DNA of 64,000 nt from Progne subis subis (GCA_022316685.1 JAKJHU010001333.1:1-64000); one strand, 5' to 3'. Numbered from the stretch's first letter, positions 22,341-33,835 are shown. Made by a program: numbers and translations. The notes: generated by a model from the letters alone, not told the origin.

Positions 22341-22525
22341 AGACTGGAGGCGGCACCGGGACGGGGATCGGACCCCGAATCGCTCCGGGATTGGCTCCAG
22401 GATCGCTCCGGGACCGCCGCGTTCGCTCCGGGGCAGTTTTGGCCGCACACCCGGGCGGCACTGGGAGGGAGCCCTGGGCCGGGCGGGACCGCCTCGGTTC
22501 GCGTCGTTCCGGTGCAGCCATCCCG
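22341..22525. other. GC-rich CpG block between minisatellites (left)
   Basis: Segment with GCTCCGGGA words and CpGs, ending in CGTTCCGGTGCAGCCAT. Copies are at 30165-30330 (inverted) and a diverged one at 45590-45730. There is no clear gene. Confidence 0.4.
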
Positions 22526-22690
22526 CTCCATATGATCCCAGTTTGTATGATCCCAGTCTCTGTGGTTCTGATCCATGCGCTGCCAGCCTGTGAAATCCCA
22601 GTCCGTGTGATCCCAGTGTGTACAATCCCAGCCTACAAGGTGCCAGTCCGCATGATCCCAGTCTGTCTGGTCCTGCATGGCACACACTCC
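22526..22690. repeat. 15-bp-type minisatellite (inner left)
   Basis: TGATCCCAGTCTGT-type units ending in the GCATGGCACACACTCC landmark. Inverted partner at 30001-30164; related arrays at 8163-8500 and 45150-45590. Confidence 0.8.
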
Positions 22691-23190
22691 AGGGCTGCCA
22701 GTCTCGGTGCCAGGCCCGGTTTCAGTCCCGGCCTCAGTCTCGGTCTCGGATCAGTGCCGGTCCCAGTGTCGGTACCACTGCCTGTCTTGGTCCCGGAGTG
22801 CTCCCAGTGCCAATCTCATTCTCGGTCCCAGTACCAGAGTGGTGCCAGTCTCGGTGCTGGTTCCGGTGCCGCTCTTGGTCTCAGTCTTGGTCCCAGTTCC
22901 AGTTCTGTTGCCGGATTTCAGTCTTGGTCTCAGTCTCAGTCCGGTGCCTGTGCAGTGCGGTCTCAGTTCTGTCGTTGGTTCTGGTCCTAGTGTTGGCCCG
23001 GCTCCCGGAGCAGTGTCGGTGTCGGTTCTGGTGTCGGTTTCTGGTCCCAGTGTTGGTCTCAGTGCCGGTCCCAGAGCAGCGCCGCTCTTGGGTGCCAGGC
23101 TCGGATCCGGTGTCAGTCTGAGTCTTGGTGCTGGTGCCGGTTCTGGTGCTGATCTTGGTCTTGGTCTCTGTCTTGGTTGTGGTTCGTGGA
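22691..23190. repeat. Hexamer minisatellite, opposite orientation (left, block 3)
   Basis: GTCTCGGTGCCG-type words, that is the ACCGRG family on the other strand. Inverted partner at 29500-29960. Confidence 0.85.
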
Positions 23191-23830
23191 GATTTTAGGC
23201 CAGTTTGGGTGATTTTAGGCAAAACTGGGGACGCTTAGCGGGGATTTTAGGCACCTTTGGATGATTTTTGGTCAAACCTGGTGGGTTTTAGGGTGGAATT
23301 TAGATAATTTTGGATTATTTTAGTCCAATTTGGGTGATTTTTAGATAAGCTGGGCTGTTTTAGGGTGGATTTTGGATCCTTTTAGATGAACTGAGGTCTA
23401 TTTGGCTTGGGGTTTAGACCCATTTGGGTGATTTTTGGCCAAATCTGGTGGGTTTTACAGGGGGATATCAGGTCCCTTTGGGTGATTTTAAAGCCAAACC
23501 AGGTATTTTCAGGGTAGATTTTATGCCCTTGGGTGAGATTTTAAGGGTGATTTGAGGGCATTTTTGCATGGGTTTTCAACCAGTTTGGGCAATTTTACGC
23601 CTCCTTGGTTGGATTTAGACTCCTTTGTATGATTTTAACACTTTGACTGACTTAAGGCCAAATTATGGATTTAGGGTGGATTTTAGGCCCCTCTGTTATT
23701 GAAATCTACTTGGTGGGGATTGCAAGCCTCTTTGGGTGATTTGAAGCCAAACCTGGTTGGGTTTAGGGTGGATTTTCGGCCCGTCTGGGTAATTTTTTAG
23801 ACCCTTTTGTGTGATTCTTAGCTAAAATGG
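23191..23830. repeat. Degenerate TTTGGGTGATTTTAGGCC repeat
   Basis: Loose tandem repeat of about 45-60 bp with the core GGGTGATTTTAGGCC. The part up to about 23576 matches 29071-29490 inverted; the rest continues into the spacer without a partner. Confidence 0.7.
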
Positions 23831-23989
23831 GCCCTTTTAAGACCATGTGTTGCCTTGGCCGCACTTTTTTCCCCTCAGAATTCCTGCCCTGTCCCTCACC
23901 CTGCCCCTTTCCCCTCACAGTTTCCCGCCCTTTCCTTGACCCCAGGTCTTGGGGGTCTTGGTGCTGGAAGTGGCTGCTCCCAGTATGTG

Positions 23990-25195
23990 CCCAGTTACCC
24001 CTGCTGTGTGGTTCGACTTTCCTCGGCACTCCCAATATGAGCCCAGTCACTCCCAGTATGGGCCTGGTCACTTCCTCCATTCCTTGTCATTCCTTTCATT
24101 CCTTGTCATTCCATATTGTGATTTCATTTACTCTCAGCACAGTCCCAGTTGCTCTCAGGTACTCCCACATTCGTCCAGTGTGTTCCCAGTTCTCCCAGTT
24201 GCCCCGAGCATAGTCCTAGGCACTCCCAGTATGATCCCAGTCTGTCCCAACAGAGCCCCAGTCACTCCCACTTGCTCCCAGTGTCCCCAGCATGGTCCCA
24301 GTTTCCCCCAGCACATAGCCAGTCTCTCCCAGTTTCATCCCAGTCCACCACCCCTATGGTCTCAGACACTCCCAGTATATCCCAGTGTCCCTGGACATTC
24401 TTCATAGTCATTCCCAGGCACTCCCAGTTACCTCAGTTTGGTTCACTTGCCCCCAGTTTTATCCCAGTTGCTCACAGTTCCTCCCCGTGTGTCCCCACTT
24501 GGCTGCCACCATGGGCCTGATATCTCCCAGTAACCCCCAGTCAGGGTCCATTGACACCCACTCTAATCCCAGTATGATTGTAGTTACTCTCAATATGATG
24601 CCAGTCACTTGCAGCCTAATTCCAGTCACTCCCATGTCACTCCAGTCTAATGCCAGTGGCTCCCAGTGTGATCCCAGTTGCTCCATTTCAATGCCAGCAT
24701 GACCCCAGTAGCCTCCAGTATAATCCCAGTTGCTCCTTGTCTCTCCCAGTACATCCCAGTCACAGCCAGCATGCTCCCAGTCACTCCCACCTCATCCCAG
24801 GTGCTCTCATCATGATTCCAGTTGCTCACAAAAACTTGTATTGAATCCCAGTATGATTCCCATCACCCTTAGTTTGATCCCAGTTCTCCCCAGCATGGAC
24901 CCAGCTGTTCCCATGGTTATCCCGGTATGATCCCAGTTGCCCCAGCATAGTTCCACTTGTTCCCAGTTCCTGCCAGTATGATCCCAGTTTCCCCTGGAAT
25001 AGTCCCAGTCCCTCTCAGCATGGTCCCAGTCACGCCCAGTTGCCCTCAGTGTAGATCCAGTCACTCCCAGTTTCCTGTAGCATGGTCCCAGTCATTCCCA
25101 GCATGGTCCCAGCTGTTCCCAGTGTTGTTCCAGTCCCCCCCAGTATGGTTCCAGACCCTCCCAGTATATCCCAGTTGCACTCAGCATGTTCATCA
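23990..25195. repeat. CCCAGT minisatellite in the palindrome spacer
   Basis: 1.2 kb of degenerate CACTCCCAGTATGATCCCAGT-type units. It is preceded by a short unique stretch (23940-23985) that is also found inverted near 46255-46300, so this array and the one at 45890-46260 are copies of each other and are separate from the arm pairing. Confidence 0.85.
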
Positions 25196-26690
25196 TCTCT
25201 GAAGTGGGTGTACACCCACCCCACACCTTTTCACCTTTCTTTGTTGAACAATTAGAACAGGAACAAAATGTGTGCTTTGGAGCAAAAGGAATCAGGATGA
25301 AACTTTAAACTGCCCATATGTTTTACCATCACTCAGGGTCTGCTGCTGCTGAAGGGCCTCTTTATCACAGTGAGGGCTTGAAGAGCCTCTTCTGGATGAG
25401 GCTTTTCATGTTTATCTGAGAGGAAAGAAGGTTTAACTCCTGTTAGCCAAATCAGTTAGTCCAAGTGACTTGCTTTTAGTTTTAGAAACTTGCTGTTGAT
25501 TTTAAGAGGAGTTGGCATGAGTGACATCTGAAAGGTGGCTGTTAGTAATTTTTAGCATGAAAATGCTTTGTTGAAATGCTGTAACTGAAATGGTAGGATT
25601 TTTGGAAGAGAAAAATAAATATCTTGGTGCTTGCCTTTTTCTATGGAGGGTAAAAACAGCATGTAAATGATTTTGAATTTTAACAGAAGAAATTTTCAAA
25701 TTAAACCAAAATTTTAAATATCACATAGCATTATATTGTAACTTCAATGCACACCTGAAAGAAGAGAGTTTACTACAGTTAGGGACTAAACTGTTGAGAG
25801 TATTTAAAAACAGTATTAGAACGGATATTTGTTTTAACTGGTGACTATTTGTTGTGTCCGATTGTTGAAAGCATAATTCTGTGGTGAGTCCTTTCTGGGT
25901 TTTTTCTGCCTGTTGATCATCTGCATTCCCACGGGCAGTGGGCTGTGGCAGCGTGGCTGGGAGGGACGCCCGCCGCTCCCCGCGGCCATCCTGCCCGTGC
26001 TCTGCTCTCCGGGCCCGGTGTGGGGGGCGCGGCGCTGCTCGGGGCCCCTCAGGATGGGGTTACTCGTGGGAAGCGTAGAATAAGGACTTTACAATTAGAA
26101 ATTGTACAGCAGGTATGTTTTCTGTCCAGCTGGGACACACGGGGGATGTCTCCTCCAAAGCCGTGCGTCCCTGGTCAGAGCAAGGTCCAGGTTTAAATAC
26201 ACATTGATCCCACAAACCCACACCTCCCCACCCGCCCATTCCCCGCCTTCTCTCGCTTTGTATTCTAATTAGCTGTCACAGCTCCTGGTGCTCCTGAGCT
26301 GGGCTCTTGGGAGGAAGGCCGATGTCTTCCTCAGGTTGATCTTCGCTTCTGGGCAGGCACAGTGGAGGTTTGGCTCTTTTTCAGGTCACTTTGCTCTTGC
26401 CAAAAATTAGGAGCTTGATTTTGCTGGATTCAAGCCACAAAGTTCTGCTTTGTCTATTTGTGACAAATCCCTAGGTCCCGCTTTGCTGAGTTCCAACATT
26501 ATACATCTTACCTGTATGACTTCTACTCAGTAACTACCTAACAACCAGGCTTAATAGCGAATCTTCTATGTGTTCTCAGTACAAGCTGTTTCTCTACTTC
26601 TACAAAATCACCAAAAGCTGCTTCTAAAATCTTGTATTTTTATATCCATAAACATCCTCCGTATCACGTGTAGTTAGGTTTTTCTCTAGT
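25196..26690. other. Unique spacer DNA, no gene seen
   Basis: Mostly AT-rich single-copy-looking DNA with one GC-rich patch at 25930-26060. The frame at 25945-26196 is short, of CpG composition and without domains. I see no exon pair with convincing splice sites and no transposon ends. Confidence 0.35.
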
Positions 26691-27110
26691 ACAGTCTCAG
26701 CGTACGAGAGCCCGCAGCAGACGGGAGTTGGGGCTGTTGTAGGAGCGGTGGCAGTGGCTGGTAGGGCTTTCCCAGCTTACAAGATGTTGGCCACGCTTTA
26801 CCGGGTGAATTTTGCTGTGCTGGGGGAGGCAGGGAACGCGGTGCCGCTTCTGTTGTGCTTTGTAGTTGCCTGAGGCTTCGCACGCTCCCCTCTCTTCGCC
26901 GTCTCTGTCGCTGCTGCTGCGCTTTCGCAGAGGCTGGGCTGAGAGGGGCACGCCGCTAGGAAGGGTCTCCCCGGCCCCGACCACCCGCCCCACTCGGCTC
27001 TGCCTGAGGCCACATGGTGCGGGGCAGCAGCAGCATTTTGGGATATTGTCAGGTCCCCTCTTGGAGTCATGCACCCCCCACTCCCGAGTCAGCATTTCTG
27101 TATAAGGAAA
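26691..27110. other. CpG-rich segment in spacer
   Basis: GC- and CpG-rich 0.4 kb. A 132-residue minus frame (26697-27095) has no recognised domain. It could be a promoter or first exon, but no paired regulatory motifs as clear as those at 21471-21790 are visible. Confidence 0.35.
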
Positions 27111-27450
27111 AGGGGTTCAGTTGACCTGAAACATAAAAGGAAACCAAACTAGAAAGTTCTGTGTATTTCTCTTTGTAATTGGCTCAATGCCAAGAGAGAA
27201 GCACCTGTTGGACCTTGTCACTGTCCTTCAAAGTTTGTACCTTTCCTTACTGGCAATTTGCCAGTGGAACCCACCTAGACTATTCAGTACTAAAGGGATT
27301 ACACAAAAGAACCAAAGAGCTTTTTTGGGACTGCCGTAACAGTGTCAGGATGGTCTCTGCACTGTGTTTGACTTGCATTTTATTTTTCTGTTTATGTTTA
27401 CTATTTTCCTTTATTAAACCTTCTGTTTCACAAAGCATGTCCGGGGAAGT
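27111..27450. other. Unique AT-rich segment, no feature called
   Basis: Includes a TTTATTAAACC word near 27410 that might be a poly(A)-type signal, but no gene structure can be supported. Confidence 0.25.
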
Positions 27451-28080
27451 TGTCACGCTCCATGATTTAAGCCATTCCCCTGAAAGCTGGCAGGATGTGA
27501 TGTCCCGCAGTCCCGGGTGCCGGCAGCGCCGGCCGCGTCTCCCATTCTCTCGGGTGCTGACTGCTGCGCTGGCAGAAACTCCGCTGCACAGAGAGCACCT
27601 CCAGCCCACACTAAGGGAAGCACAAATGGAGACAGCCCAGCCCCATTCACTGCGGGGACAAGGACAGACATGAGCTGATGGCCCAAATTCCCACAGAAAA
27701 TGAGGACACACACCACCCGCCCCTTCCATAGCGGAGGAGCAGCAGCGAGGAGAGGAGGGCAGAGATGAGCTGATCCCCTCATCCCCACCATAGACCTTGA
27801 TCCTAGCCAAGAGCAAAAACAAAGGTGCGGAGACCCCACCAGAAACTCCGCTCCAGAGACCTCCTCCAGCCCATGGCCAAGGACAGCACGAACAGAAACG
27901 ACCCAGCCCCATCCACTGCGGACGAGGAGGACAGACATGAGCTGACCCCCAGAGTGGAGGATGGAGATGAACCTGGCCCCCCTCAGGAAGCTGAGGAGGA
28001 CGGAGAGCACCCGGTGCCTCTGTCCCTCTCACGCCAGGGGATTCTCAGGAGGTCACCCCAATGAATGGAGGGAGACAGGG
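27451..28080 (-). repeat. Dispersed tandem block (spacer copy)
   Basis: On the minus strand, units of roughly 150-190 bp recur with the words GTGGGCTGGAGGTG, GCGGAGTTTCTG and TTGCTCTTGGCT. The same units occur on the plus strand at 46720-46995. The element is not one I recognise. Frames of 185-250 residues run across it because of shared composition, not known coding. Confidence 0.55.
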
Positions 28081-28518
28081 ACCATCCGACCCCCCACATT
28101 TAAGGGAAGAGGACGGAGAGGAAGAGTGATAAGAGGGAGAGTGATCCTCCCTGGGCCTCCTCAGATCTGTGATAGTCGGAGAGCCCCGAAAAAGGGTGGG
28201 GGGGAAACAAGAGAGTGGCAGAGAGATTAAGTAGAAAAATCCAGGGATGATTCTCAGCACAGCTCTGCGCTTGGCTTTTTGCATTCCTTCTTCTCCCTCA
28301 GCCTTGCTTCCTTCTCCCTAGCCCTGGGATCACTGGACAATGGTGTCACCTGAGCCTCAGCTCAAGGTCCCTGAGCTCAACTCACTGCCCAAAGTTCCCC
28401 TCAGGAGGCACATTCATGGAATCGGGGCTGGGTGTAAGGTCAGCGTTAAACGTGGCCTTGGGTTTAGGGCTGCGGCTTTAGGAAGGGTCTGGACTGGGGC
28501 TGGATTTGAGGTCAGGGA
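28081..28518. other. Unique spacer DNA before the LTR
   Basis: Purine-rich at the start, then unremarkable. No gene or repeat recognised. Confidence 0.3.
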
Positions 28519-29070
28519 TGTGAAAAACGCCAATCACCTTGTTTTAAAATTTTAAAAGTTTAATAGTAATAAAAATTGTTATAAAATCAGAATTAGGGTA
28601 ATAAAGAAATGGAACAATTAGGGTTAGGACAATAGGAGACAATAAAAACAAAGTAACAGATGTCTGGGTGCCTTCCGAGCAAAAAGCTCTGAAGAAGGAC
28701 CCTCGTTAACAAAGGAATATCTCCTAAAAGCAATAGCCTGTTGAATATTCATACATTTCATACTTGATGCATAAATTCCATTCAAACAAAGAATTCTCTC
28801 TGGTTAGTGTCACTTTTTTCCCCTTAATCTCTGTGGTGTCTTTTTGGGTCTGAGCAAGGCAGGAGAAGTTGGTCTCTTCTTGATAAGGAATATAATTTTT
28901 TTTTCTCTGAATGATTTACATTTCCTGTGGTTGGTATATAAAAACTACACTTGTAACTACAAAACTACATTTACCATACTATCAAAATAGTAATACAACA
29001 TTACTAATCAATACAAATAATACATATAGTAAATATCTTGCATAGAGCCATATAATATGCTCTTTTCACA
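28519..29070 (-). mobile_element. Solo LTR at the inner edge of the right arm
   Basis: 552 bp from TGTGAAAAACGCC to CTTTTCACA, AT-rich, with near-inverted ends. The layout and the start resemble a common songbird LTR family. I see no target-site duplication (AGGGA before, AAAAG after). The right palindrome arm begins at the next base. Confidence 0.7.
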
Positions 29071-29490
29071 AAAAGCCCAAGCAAAAATGCCCTCAAATCA
29101 CACTTCAATCTCACCAAAGGTCGTAAAATCCACCTGAAAATATCCTGGTTTGGCTTAAAATCACCCAAAGGGAACTAAAGTCCCCTGTAAAACCCACCAG
29201 ATTGGCCTAAAATCACCCAAATGGGTCGAAACCCCAAGCGAAATAGGCTTCAATTCATCCTAAAATTATCTAAAATCCACTGTAAAACTGCCTTGCTTAT
29301 CCAAAAATCACTCAAATTGGACTATACCCCATCCAGATTTGGCCTAAAATAAACCAAATGGGACTAAATAATCCAAAATTACCAAAAATCCACCCTAAAA
29401 CCCACCAGGTTTGGCCAAAAAATCAATCAAAGGTGCCTAAAATCCCCCCTAAGCGTCCCCAGTTTTGCCTAAAATCACCCAAACTGGCCT
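29071..29490. repeat. Degenerate TTTTAGGCC repeat (right)
   Basis: Inverted partner of 23191-23576. Words such as GGCCTAAAATCACCCAAA recur. Confidence 0.75.
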
Positions 29491-29499
29491 AAAATCTCC

Positions 29500-29960
29500 A
29501 AGACCACAACCGAGACAGAGACCGAGACCAAGATCAGCACCAGAACCGGCACCAGCACCAAGACTCAGACTGACACCGGATCCTGAGCCTGGCACCAAGA
29601 GCGGCGCTGCTCTGGGACCGCACTGAGACCAACACTGGGACCAGAACCACACCAGAACCGACACCGACACTGCTCCGGGAGCCGGGCCAACACTAGGACC
29701 AGAACCAACGACAGAACTGAGACCGGCACTGCACAGGCACCGGGACTGAGACCGAGACCAAGACTGAACCAGGCAACAGAACTGGAACTGGGACCAAGAC
29801 TGAGACCAAGAGCGGCACCGGAAACCAGCACCGAGACTGGCACCGCTCTGGTACTGGGACCGAGAATGAGATTGGCACTGAGAGCACTCCGGGACCAAGA
29901 CAGGCAGTGGTACCGACACTGGGACCGGCACTGATCCGAGACCGAGACTGAGGCCGGGAC
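29500..29960. repeat. ACCGRG minisatellite (right, block 3)
   Basis: Inverted partner of 22691-23190, shorter by some tens of bases through unit loss. Confidence 0.85.
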
Positions 29961-30000
29961 TGAAACCAGGGCCTGGCACCGAGCCTGGCAGCCCTGGAGT

Positions 30001-30330
30001 GTGTGCCATGCAGGACCAGACAGACTGGGATCATGCGGACTGGCACCTTGTAGGCTGGGATTGTACACACTGGGATCACACGGACTGGGATTTCACAGGC
30101 TGGCAGCGCATGGATCAGAACCACAGAGACTGGGATCATACAAACTGGGATCATATGGAGCGGGATGGCTGCAGCGGAACGAACGCGAACCGAGGCGGTC
30201 CCGCCCGGCCCAGGGCTCCCTCCCAGTGCCCGCCGGGTGTGCGGCCAAAACTGCCCGGAGCGAACGGCGGCGGTCCCGGAGCGATCCTGGAGCCAATCCC
30301 GGAGCGATTCGGGGGTCCGATCCCCGTCCC
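30001..30330. repeat. 15-bp-type minisatellite and CpG block (inner right)
   Basis: Units GACTGGGATCATACA to about 30164, then CpG-rich DNA. Inverted partner of 22341-22690. Confidence 0.75.
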
Positions 30331-30885
30331 GGTGCCGCCTCCAGTCTCAAGTCTCAGTCCCGGAGCGCTCCCGGTGCTGATTCCGGTCCCGGTGTCGATC
30401 TCGATCCCGGAGCGGTGCCATTCTTGGTGCCGGTGCCGTTCCCGTTCCACTCCTGGTCTCAGTCTCGGTCTGGACTCTGTCTCGGAGCGTTCCCGGTACC
30501 AGAGCCGGTGCCGGTCTTGGTCCCGAGTGCTCCCAGTGCCAATCTCAGTCTCGGTCCCGGAGCAGTTCCAGTTCTCGGTGCTGGTTTCCGTGCCGCTCTT
30601 GGGTCTCAGTCCTGGCGTGCTCCCTGTCTCGGTTCTGGCCGCAGTCCTGGAGCAGTCCTGGAGCGCTCCCGCCGCCGGTGCCGGTTCCAAAGCATTCCCG
30701 GTGCCGGTCCCAGTGTCGCTCTTGGTGTCAGTCTTGGTCCCTGCACCGCTTCTGGTGCCGGGTTTGGTCTCGGTCTCGGTCCCAGTGCGGCCAGAGCGGT
30801 GCCGATCTCGGTTCCGTGGTGTCGGTCTCAGTCTTGGTGCTGGTGTCGGTTCTGGTGCTGATCTCGGTCTCGGTGCCGGAGATTT
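30331..30885. repeat. Hexamer minisatellite (right, block 2)
   Basis: GTCTCGGTCCCGG-type words, inverted partner of 21795-22340. The 413-residue plus frame over this area is a repeat artefact. Confidence 0.85.
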
Positions 30886-30889
30886 CAGA

Positions 30890-31220
30890 CCCTTTTGGGT
30901 GATTTTAGGGCAAAGCGAGCCCTTGGAGGAGGGCGCGTCCCCTTGGCCACGCCCACTCTCCTCCTCGTTCCCGCCCTTTCCTTGGCCCCGCCCCTTTCCC
31001 CTGCCGGGCCCTGCGCTTTCCCTGAGCCCGCCTCATTTCATTCCTTCCCTGCGCTTTCATTGGCCGCAGCTCTCTTCTCCATTGAGCCCCGCCTATCTGC
31101 TGGCGCGTTGTCTCCGGCGCATGCGCAGACTGCTCGGAAGTTGCTTCCCCGGAGTGCCGCCATCTTTGTTCTGGTCCCCGACGGGGCTCCCGTGTCTGAG
31201 ACCTACGGTGGGGCAATGGG
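30890..31220 (+). promoter_or_regulatory. CpG-island promoter with NRF1 and YY1 sites (right)
   Basis: Mirror of 21471-21790. GCGCATGCGC at 31117-31126, GCCGCCATCTTT at 31156-31167, GC box CCCCGCCCC near 30985 and an inverted CCAAT (ATTGGCC) near 31050. The YY1 site just downstream of the NRF1 site is typical of housekeeping-type start sites. Direction is plus, away from the centre. Confidence 0.65.
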
Positions 31221-31790
31221 GGATCTCTCGGGGATCCTGAGGGGTCTGAGTGGGCCTGGGGGTCTCTCTAGGGGATTTGGGTTCTCTAGGGATTTGGGGC
31301 GGTCTGGTGGTTCCTAACGGGATTTATGGGGGTCTATAGGGGCTCTCTAGGGGTCTGGGGATCTCTAGAGGTCCAGAGGAGTCCGTAAAGGGCTCGGGGG
31401 TCCCTAAACGGGGTCGGGGGGTATTTTAGGGGTTTTGTGGGTTTGAGGGGACTGTTGGGGATCTATAGGGGTCTGGGGCAGCCTCTAGCCGTTCCGGGGG
31501 TCTGGGGGTGTCTGTGGGTCCCTATGGGGATTTGGGGGGTCTAGGGGTCTCCAGAGAGGGTCTGAGGGCGCTATAGGGGATCTCTGGGGGATCTATAGAG
31601 GGTCCAGGGGGTGGGTGTCCCTATGGGGATCTGGGGGGGTCTTTAGGGGCTCTGGGAGTCCCTATAGGGGATTTGGGGCGGTCTGGGGGGGTCTGGGGTT
31701 CTCTAGGGGGGGTTTGGGGGTTCTGGTGGTGCTTTAGAGGCTCTATGGGGTCTGTGGGAGCCAATAAAGGGTCATTGGGGGTCTGGAATT
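31221..31790 (+). repeat. G-rich minisatellite GGGGTCTCTAGGGG (right)
   Basis: Dense G3-G6 runs on the plus strand, the transcribed-sense strand of the adjacent promoter. Inverted partner of 20881-21470. Many segments could fold as G-quadruplexes. Confidence 0.85.
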
Positions 31791-32011
31791 CTTGGATCTA
31801 AATGTGGCAGTTTTGGATTTTCTGTTGGGAAATTTTTTGAATTCTGAGGCAAATGCAGGAATTTGGGAATTTCAGGTCCAAGTGTGGGAATTTTGAGGTC
31901 TCTAGAGAGGATTTGCAGGAATTTTTCCAAACATGGGTAAATTGGGGAATTTTAGGTCTAAATGTAGGAAATCTTGCCAATTTGGGTCCAATTGTGGGAG
32001 TTTTTTTCCAG

Positions 32012-32090
32012 ATTTCCTCTAAAAGTTCTTGGTGATCAGCAGCGCCAGAACTGGCAAGTCCTACCTGCTGCAGCCCTTCATCAAGAGCAA
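32012..32090 (+). pseudogene. P-loop exon fragment, possibly GBP-like (right)
   Basis: Follows a poly-T tract and TTTCCAG acceptor-like site and ends at an AA|GTGTAG donor-like site. One frame reads FLVISSARTGKSYLLQPF; GKS is at 32053-32061. The two arms differ by a few substitutions, with the motif kept. RTGKSYL matches the guanylate-binding protein G1 motif, while the usual first Gly is Ser. Confidence 0.35.
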
Positions 32091-32099
32091 GTGTAGGAA

Positions 32100-32785
32100 A
32101 TTCTGGTAATTTTCAGGTATTTTGGAAATTCTGAGTGGTCAGAGGATTAGGGGGGATTTGGGGGGGATTATCGGATGGATTTTTTAAGTATATTTCTGGT
32201 ATTTGTTTGGTTTTTGTTGGTTTTTTTTTGAGGGTTTCTTTAGTGTGTGTGGTGGTTTTTGGTTTTTATTTGTTTTTGCCTTCATTCTGAGTGTTTTTTG
32301 TTTGGTTTGGTGAATTTTTTGAAATTTGTGGAATATTATTGGCCTTTTGGACAATTTCAAAGGTTTTCCTTTATTTTAGCCCTTTTAAATGCTCTTTTCA
32401 TTTTTTGTTTTCAATTTTGCTTTTTGGTGGCAATTTTGGACAATTTTTTTGCATTTTTGGAATGTGTTCCTCCAGGCTCTCCTCCATCCTGCAGCATTTG
32501 GGGCATTTCCTGTCACTTCTGAGTCATTTTTGGTCCACTTTTTCGGCCATTGTTAGGCACGTTTATTGTGAGTTTGCTGTCATATTGGGTAATTTGGGGC
32601 AATTTTGTCTCATTTTGGGTACGTTTGAGGGGATTTTAGGTACTTTTGAGGCACTTTTGTGTCATTTTGAGACAGTTTTTGTAATTTTGGGTACATTTCT
32701 AGTCATTTTTTGATCATTTGGGGCTATTTTCTGCCACTTTTTGGTCTCTTGAGGGGTGTTTTGGTGACTTTTGAGCCCTTCTTTG
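32100..32785. other. T-rich block, no gene seen
   Basis: Inverted partner of 19861-20560. Open frames (32247-32522, 32291-32713) are rich in Phe and Leu because of poly-T and are not supported as genes. Confidence 0.4.
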
Positions 32786-32789
32786 CTGG

Positions 32790-33245
32790 CTTCAGTCCCG
32801 GTCTCAGTGTTGATCTCAGCGCAGTCCAGGTCCCAGTGCCGGTAGCGGTGTCAGTCTTGGTCCCGGAGTGCTCCCAGTGCCAGTCTCAGTCTGGGTCCCA
32901 GTCCCGGAGCGGTGCCAGTCTCGGTGCTGGTTCCGGTGCCGGTCTTGGTCTCAGTCTTGGTGCCAGTGCCAGTTGTGGTGTCAGTTACGGTCTTGGTGTC
33001 AGTCCCGGTCCGGTGCCTCTGTGGCGCCGGTCTCAGTTCCGGTGTACTGGTTTCCGGTCCTGGTCCCGGTGCCTGCAGCGGTGCCGCTCCTCAGTTCTGG
33101 TGTCGGTTCTGGTCCCAGTCTTGGTCTCGGTGCCCGTCCCAGAGCAGTGCCGCTGTCGGTGCCGGTCTCGGATTCGGTGTCGGTCTGAGTCTTGTGCTGG
33201 TGCCGGTTCTGGTGCTGACCCTTGGTGTGGGTCTCAGTCCAGGTG
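32790..33245. repeat. Hexamer minisatellite (right, block 1)
   Basis: GTCTCAGTCTTGG-type words; inverted partner of 19396-19860. Confidence 0.85.
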
Positions 33246-33279
33246 CTGGAGATTTTAGGCCCATTTGGGTACATTTTGG

Positions 33280-33835
33280 GCCAAAGCGTGTTGCGTTGTG
33301 GTTTTGGGAGTGGAGCTGAAGCCCAGAGCCGATAAGGCTCTGCGGTGGAAAGGCCGCTTGGGGAAGCTCAGGCGAAGCAGTCAAGCTCACACATGCACAC
33401 ACGCCACGTGGGCAGCTCAGCAAGGAGAGGCCAGAAGGCCTTGGCACTGGATCAGTTCCATCCAGGTTTATTTCCAGAAGCCCAAGGGGAAATCCAGATT
33501 GGAAAGGGAGCACGTGTGCCGGTGTGCAGCTCAAGTGTTGAGCTTCAGCAGCCCAAGACCTTGAGGCACGGGGCAGAGCAAAGGGCAGGAAAGGTCGTGT
33601 CCTCTAGGGAAAACGGGGCCAGTCCCCGGGAACCCCAAACGCAATGGAGACCCAGAGGAAAGGAGAAACCAAAGGGCCAGGGGAATCAGGGAGGGGAGAA
33701 ACTGAGGCAAAACCATCGTGTCCAGAGCCCATTGGGAAGTTCTCTGTCTGAGGCTGGGCAGGTGACTCTATGATGTGTCCTGCCAAGGCCAGGCCCTAGG
33801 TATTATGGCAAGGGGCTGCAGGGACTCCACACTCA
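33280..33835. other. Unique block shared by both arms (right)
   Basis: Inverted partner of 18831-19395. Small indels against the left copy. No gene called. Confidence 0.4.

Noticed and set aside
21436..22521. 361-residue Ser/Arg/Pro-rich frame, and the 413-residue partner at 29999-31240
   Set aside because: They span hexamer minisatellite and CpG island; the absence of stops follows from composition and the peptides are low complexity.
28608..28628. Interstitial telomere repeat (TTAGGG)
   Set aside because: Only a single TTAGGG word with a partial second one, inside an LTR.
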